A DNA stretch of 64,000 nucleotides from Niastella sp966211305 (GTDB taxonomy: Bacteria > Bacteroidota > Bacteroidia > Chitinophagales > Chitinophagaceae): positions 10,624 through 74,623 of the forward strand of contig CBIHPC010000009.1 in the NCBI GenBank assembly GCA_966211305.1, written 5' to 3'. Of this stretch, positions 60,202 to 64,000 are shown in pieces. Each line of letters opens with the position of its first letter. The first letter of the stretch is position 1. Both the position numbers and the translations under genes were made by a program. The notes under the pieces were generated by a model that saw only the letters and a program-made list of their open reading frames with translations, searched no databases and was not told the origin of the DNA.

Positions 60202-61173
60202 ATGCAGTACGAAAATGAAGTGTTGTTGCAGGAGAACAAAGACCGATTTGTAATTCTTCCGATCAAATATCCACGCATCTGGGAAATGTATAAACAGCAT
60301 GAGGCCAGCTTCTGGACCGCAGAAGAGATCGATCTCAGCGGCGACCTGAAAGACTGGGCCAGCCTCAATGACGGCGAGCGTCATTTTATTTCCCATGTAC
60401 TGGCATTCTTTGCTGCCAGCGATGGCATCGTGAACGAGAACCTGGCTGTGAACTTCATGAGTGAAGTGCAGTTGCCCGAAGCGCGTTGTTTTTACGGTTT
60501 TCAGATCATGATGGAGAACATTCACTCCGAAACCTATGCATTGCTGATAGATACATACGTAAAAGATCCTAATGAAAAGGACAGGTTGTTCCACGCTATC
60601 GATACGGTTCCGGCCGTAAAGAAAAAAGCGGAGTGGGCATTGCGCTGGATTGAACAGGGGAACTTCGCCGAACGTTTGGTAGCCTTTGCAGCGGTTGAAG
60701 GAATTTTCTTCAGCGGCAGCTTTTGCTCTATATTCTGGTTGAAGAAACGTGGCCTGATGCCGGGTCTTACGTTCAGCAACGAACTTATCAGCCGCGATGA
60801 GGGATTGCATTGCGAATTCGCCTGTTTGTTATACAGCATGCTGAAAGGTAAATTATCGCAGGAGCAGGTATATAATATTATCGGCGACGCCGTGCGCATT
60901 GAAAAAGAGTTCATCACCGAAGCGCTGCCGGTTGATCTTATAGGTATGAATGCCCGGTTGATGCAACAGTATATTGAGTTTGTGGCCGACAGATGGTTAA
61001 GCGAACTGGGCTATCCCAAAATGTTCAATGCAGCCAATCCGTTCGACTTTATGGAAATGATCTCGCTGCAGGGCAAAACCAATTTCTTTGAAAAGCGGGT
61101 AGGCGATTACCGCAAGGCAGGTGTAAATACCAGCAAGGAATCGCAGCAGTTTTCGCTCGATGAGGATTTTTAG
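60202..61173 (+). CDS. nrdB: Class Ia ribonucleotide reductase, small (radical) subunit
   Basis: 323 residues from the ATG at 60202 (MQYENEVLLQENKDRFVILP); an in-frame GTG- or ATG-led extension upstream overlaps the riboswitch region and is not coding. Di-iron ligands D74, E105, H108, E166, E200 and H203 and the radical tyrosine Y112 (MENIHSETY) are all present. The AASDGIVNENL segment is of the eukaryote-like type. It generates the tyrosyl radical for NrdA; oxygen-dependent and not needing B12. Its leader holds a cobalamin riboswitch, so it is presumably expressed when B12 is short. Confidence 0.97.
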   Translation: MQYENEVLLQENKDRFVILPIKYPRIWEMYKQHEASFWTAEEIDLSGDLKDWASLNDGERHFISHVLAFFAASDGIVNENLAVNFMSEVQLPEARCFYGFQIMMENIHSETYALLIDTYVKDPNEKDRLFHAIDTVPAVKKKAEWALRWIEQGNFAERLVAFAAVEGIFFSGSFCSIFWLKKRGLMPGLTFSNELISRDEGLHCEFACLLYSMLKGKLSQEQVYNIIGDAVRIEKEFITEALPVDLIGMNARLMQQYIEFVADRWLSELGYPKMFNAANPFDFMEMISLQGKTNFFEKRVGDYRKAGVNTSKESQQFSLDEDF

Positions 61174-61289
61174 GAAAATTTAAGAAGCCAAATTGCAGGA
61201 AACAAACTCATGACATCTGTCTCCCCTTCCACCGGAGGGGGAGGTCTTAGGCAGAAATTAATTTGATAGCACAATAAAACGCCAATAGC

Positions 61290-63662
61290 ATGAACGTAAT
61301 AAAAAGGAACGGGAAAAAAGAAACGGTAAAATTTGATAAGATAACGGCGCGCATCCAGAAACTGTCGTACGGCCTGAGCCCGCTGGTTGATGTAATAGAA
61401 GTAACCAAGAAAGTGATTGAGGGTATTTATGATGGGGTTACCACCAGTGAGCTGGATAGCCTGGCTGCAGAAACAGCGGCCTCACTGACTACCAAACATC
61501 CCGACTATGCCCTGCTGGCTTCACGCATAGCCGTAAGCAACCTGCATAAGAATACCGAGAAATCGTTCTCGGCCACCATGCGCAAACTGCATAATTATAC
61601 AGATTCAGCTACAGGCCGTAGAATGCCGTTGCTGGCCGATGATGTAATGGAGATCATAGAGGCCAATGCCGAGTTGCTCGACAGCTCTATTATCTATGAC
61701 CGCGATTTCGGGTTCGATTATTTCGGGTTTAAAACCCTCGAGAAATCGTACCTGCTGCGCATCGATGGAAAAGTGGCCGAACGGCCACAGCATATGTATA
61801 TGCGGGTAGCTGTAGGCATCCATAAAGAAGATATTGCCAACGCCGTTAAGACCTATAATTTAATGAGCGAGCGTTGGTTCACCCATGCCACGCCTACCTT
61901 GTTCAATGCCGGTACGCCAAAACCGCAAATGTCGTCGTGCTTTTTGCTCACCATGAAAGACGACAGCATCGATGGCATTTACGATACCCTTAAACAAACC
62001 GCCAGGATCTCGCAAAGCGCGGGTGGTATTGGTTTATCAATTCATAATGTGCGCGCAACCGGTAGCTATATCGGCGGCACCAATGGCACCAGCAACGGCA
62101 TCATTCCCATGCTGCGCGTATTTAACGATACCGCCCGTTATGTTGACCAGGGCGGCGGCAAACGCAAAGGCGCCTTTGCCATTTACCTTGAACCCTGGCA
62201 TGCCGACATAGAAGGATTTCTCGATCTGCGTAAAAATCATGGTAAAGAAGAGTTGCGTGCCCGCGACCTGTTCTATGCCCTGTGGATAAGCGATCTGTTT
62301 ATGAAACGCGTTGAGCAAAATGGCGACTGGAGCCTGTTCTGCCCTAATGAAGCGCCCGGTTTGGGCGATACGTTCGGCGACGAATTTGAAGCGCTGTACC
62401 ATCGTTATGAGCAGGAAGGCCGCGCCCGCAAGGTGATCAAAGCGCAGGACCTGTGGTTTGCCATCCTTGAAGCGCAAATTGAAACCGGTACCCCTTACAT
62501 GCTGTACAAAGATGCGGCCAACAGGAAGAGCAATCAACAGAACCTCGGAACTATCAAAAGCAGTAACCTGTGTACAGAGATCCTGGAATACACCAGCCCC
62601 GATGAAGTAGCTGTATGTAACCTGGCTTCACTGGCATTACCCCGTTATGTAAATGAAGGAAAATTCGATTTCGAAAAATTATACGAGGTTACCTATCATG
62701 TAACCCGCAACCTCAATCGCATTATAGATCATAACTACTATCCCATTGAGGAAGCAAAACGTTCGAACCTGCGCCACCGCCCTATTGGACTGGGTGTGCA
62801 GGGGCTGGCCGACGTATTTATTCTGTTACGTTTGCCATTCGAAAGCGACCTGGCAAAGATGCTGAACAAAAACATCTTCGAAACCATCTACTTCGCGGCT
62901 ATGACTGCCAGCAAGGATATGGCTATTGAACAGGGCGCATATGACACATTTGCCGGTTCGCCGTTATCTAAAGGACAGTTCCAGTTCGATCTGTGGAATG
63001 TAGAACCTTCAAACCGGTACGATTGGGATGCTTTACGCCGGGATGTAATAAAACATGGCGTACGCAACTCATTGCTGGTAGCGCCCATGCCAACGGCTTC
63101 AACTTCACAGATCTTAGGTAATAACGAATGCTTCGAGCCATATACCTCTAATATTTATGTGCGCAGGGTATTGAGCGGTGAGTTTATTATCGTAAACAAA
63201 CACCTGCTGAAAGACCTGGTGCAACTGGGCCTTTGGAACGATACCATGAAGAATAAGATCATTGCGGCCAACGGTTCCATTCAGCACATCAATGAAATTC
63301 CGGCCGGGATCAAAGCGTTGTACAAGACCGTATGGGAAATAAAACAACGTCATTTGATCGATATGGCAGCCGATCGCGGCGCCTTTATCTGTCAGTCGCA
63401 ATCGCTGAACCTGTTTGTCGACAGTCCAACCGTTGCCAAACTTACCTCTATGCACTTCTATGCATGGAAACAGGGATTGAAAACGGGGATGTATTACCTG
63501 CGTACACAGGCGGCGGCGCAGGCTGTACAATTCACTGTAGAAAAACAGGGCAGCCGACAAATGGAGCCGGTTATGCCTAAAACGGCCGATGTAACAACAG
63601 ACGACGGTCTTAATGGCGGCAGCTGCAGTATGGAAGACGGTTGCGTTACCTGCAGTGCTTAA
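61290..63662 (+). CDS. nrdA: Class Ia ribonucleotide reductase, large (catalytic) subunit
   Basis: 790 residues. N-terminal ATP-cone (1-95; VIKRNGKKETVKFDKITARI) for allosteric control, then the barrel with SSCFLLTMKDDS, catalytic NLCTEI (Asn-Cys-Glu triad), VCNLASL partner cysteine, PMPTASTSQILGNNECFEPY and the radical-relay tyrosines in GMYYLRTQAA. The C-terminal tail GCVTCSA holds the redox-active cysteine pair. Reduces ribonucleoside diphosphates with NrdB. 116 bp after nrdB; followed by a terminator. Confidence 0.97.
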   Translation: MNVIKRNGKKETVKFDKITARIQKLSYGLSPLVDVIEVTKKVIEGIYDGVTTSELDSLAAETAASLTTKHPDYALLASRIAVSNLHKNTEKSFSATMRKLHNYTDSATGRRMPLLADDVMEIIEANAELLDSSIIYDRDFGFDYFGFKTLEKSYLLRIDGKVAERPQHMYMRVAVGIHKEDIANAVKTYNLMSERWFTHATPTLFNAGTPKPQMSSCFLLTMKDDSIDGIYDTLKQTARISQSAGGIGLSIHNVRATGSYIGGTNGTSNGIIPMLRVFNDTARYVDQGGGKRKGAFAIYLEPWHADIEGFLDLRKNHGKEELRARDLFYALWISDLFMKRVEQNGDWSLFCPNEAPGLGDTFGDEFEALYHRYEQEGRARKVIKAQDLWFAILEAQIETGTPYMLYKDAANRKSNQQNLGTIKSSNLCTEILEYTSPDEVAVCNLASLALPRYVNEGKFDFEKLYEVTYHVTRNLNRIIDHNYYPIEEAKRSNLRHRPIGLGVQGLADVFILLRLPFESDLAKMLNKNIFETIYFAAMTASKDMAIEQGAYDTFAGSPLSKGQFQFDLWNVEPSNRYDWDALRRDVIKHGVRNSLLVAPMPTASTSQILGNNECFEPYTSNIYVRRVLSGEFIIVNKHLLKDLVQLGLWNDTMKNKIIAANGSIQHINEIPAGIKALYKTVWEIKQRHLIDMAADRGAFICQSQSLNLFVDSPTVAKLTSMHFYAWKQGLKTGMYYLRTQAAAQAVQFTVEKQGSRQMEPVMPKTADVTTDDGLNGGSCSMEDGCVTCSA

Positions 63663-63698
63663 CAAAATAGTGGATTAAAACCCTATATACAATGTGTG

Positions 63699-63726
63699 AG
63701 CCTCCTTTGAACGGGAGGCTTTTTTT
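63699..63726 (+). terminator. Intrinsic terminator of nrdB-nrdA
   Basis: AGCCTCC (63699-63705) and GGAGGCT (63714-63720) form a stem followed by T residues to 63726, 37 bp after the nrdA stop. Confidence 0.9.
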
Positions 63727-63872
63727 ATTGTTTGTGGTTTATGGTTTGTTGTTAATGGTTGTTTAGGTTCAGGATTTCCTGTAAGTTTTTGGCCTCACTA
63801 TTGAATGCCTGAGTTTTGTAGGGAACAACAGGGTTAAAGAACAAAAAACTATAAACCATAAACCATAAACTT
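63727..63872. repeat. Inverted TTTATGG/CCATAAA word element
   Basis: Left words GTGGTTTATGGTTTGTTG and TAATGGTTG; right arm CTATAAACCATAAACCATAAAC, with a 7-bp period, inverted, around a core of about 90 bp. Starts immediately after the nrdA terminator and ends next to the promoter of the second riboswitch. Confidence 0.85.
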
Positions 63873-63878
63873 ATTCCT

Positions 63879-63886
63879 TATCTTTG
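63879..63886 (+). promoter_or_regulatory. -7 promoter element before the second riboswitch
   Basis: TATCTTTG matches TAnnTTTG, followed by GCCC as often seen at such sites in this family. No -33 element was identified inside the neighbouring repeat. Confidence 0.6.
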
Positions 63887-63920
63887 CCCTTCGAAGTTCT
63901 TTACTTTAACATTTGTTTTC

Positions 63921-64000
63921 AGGTTATTCCGGCCACAACCGGAGTATTAAAAAGGAACCGTGTGCAAATCACGGGCTGTCGCGCAACTGTATGTTGTAGT
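63921..64000 (+). ncRNA. Second cobalamin riboswitch, cut by the window edge
   Basis: After a stem TTATTCCGG/CCGGAGTAT comes AAAAAGGAACCGTGTGCAAA and TCACGGGCTGTCGCGCAACTG, nearly the same as the aptamer core at 59861-59901. The B12 box would lie beyond 64000. The regulated gene is outside the window. Confidence 0.86.

Overview
The window looks like the chromosome of a Chitinophagaceae-type Bacteroidota (Niastella or Chitinophaga relatives). Grounds: a SusC/SusD pair, PorP/SprF with a long PKD protein ending in a type IX secretion (T9SS) type B domain, a T9SS type A sorting domain, atpD-atpC as a separate pair, and several promoters of the Bacteroidota form TTTG-N19-TAnnTTTG. No tRNA, rRNA, CRISPR array, integrase or intact transposon was seen.

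Layout. 1-493: left-truncated GbsR/MarR regulator. 692-6257 (minus): a compact cluster of UbiA prenyltransferase, type III polyketide synthase, methyltransferase, FAD oxidoreductase and an outer-membrane-type protein; this is the best candidate for a little-described pathway, probably a prenylated or methylated phenolic lipid or quinone. 6318-8556: flotillin plus NfeD-like membrane pair. 8838-10679: phosphoesterase fused to a beta-propeller. 10818-14795: pyruvate dehydrogenase E2 and dnaX. 15321-21828: TetR-controlled RND efflux operon with two matching operator palindromes. 22025-24186: epimerase and GNAT-like protein. 24718-26604: atpD-atpC. 26842-28353: receiver protein plus sugar transferase. 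28951-36727: outer membrane protein, LOG hydrolase, symporter, O-methyltransferase, LysM glucosaminidase, hpt, VWA protein. 36898-38783: grpE-dnaJ. 39654-44753: SusC-SusD. 45017-48403: rRNA methyltransferase, small T9SS protein, peroxiredoxin, unknown secreted protein. 48732-50274: broken chimeric GH27 alpha-galactosidase. 50304-57145: Tat phosphoesterase, PorP and the PKD adhesin. 57532-59493: lipoprotein and M32 carboxypeptidase. 59819-63662: a cobalamin riboswitch followed by class Ia ribonucleotide reductase nrdB-nrdA; a second cobalamin riboswitch begins at the right edge.

The most unusual non-coding feature is the repeat content of the gaps between genes. At least a dozen gaps carry short tandem words of 7-8 bp, often in two inverted arms around a core, and often running into start or stop codons. 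Separate from these are an 11-bp-period palindromic array before the tetR gene, a 13-copy 21-bp-period array of palindromes after the rRNA methyltransferase gene, and a 42-nt leader shared by two unrelated genes.
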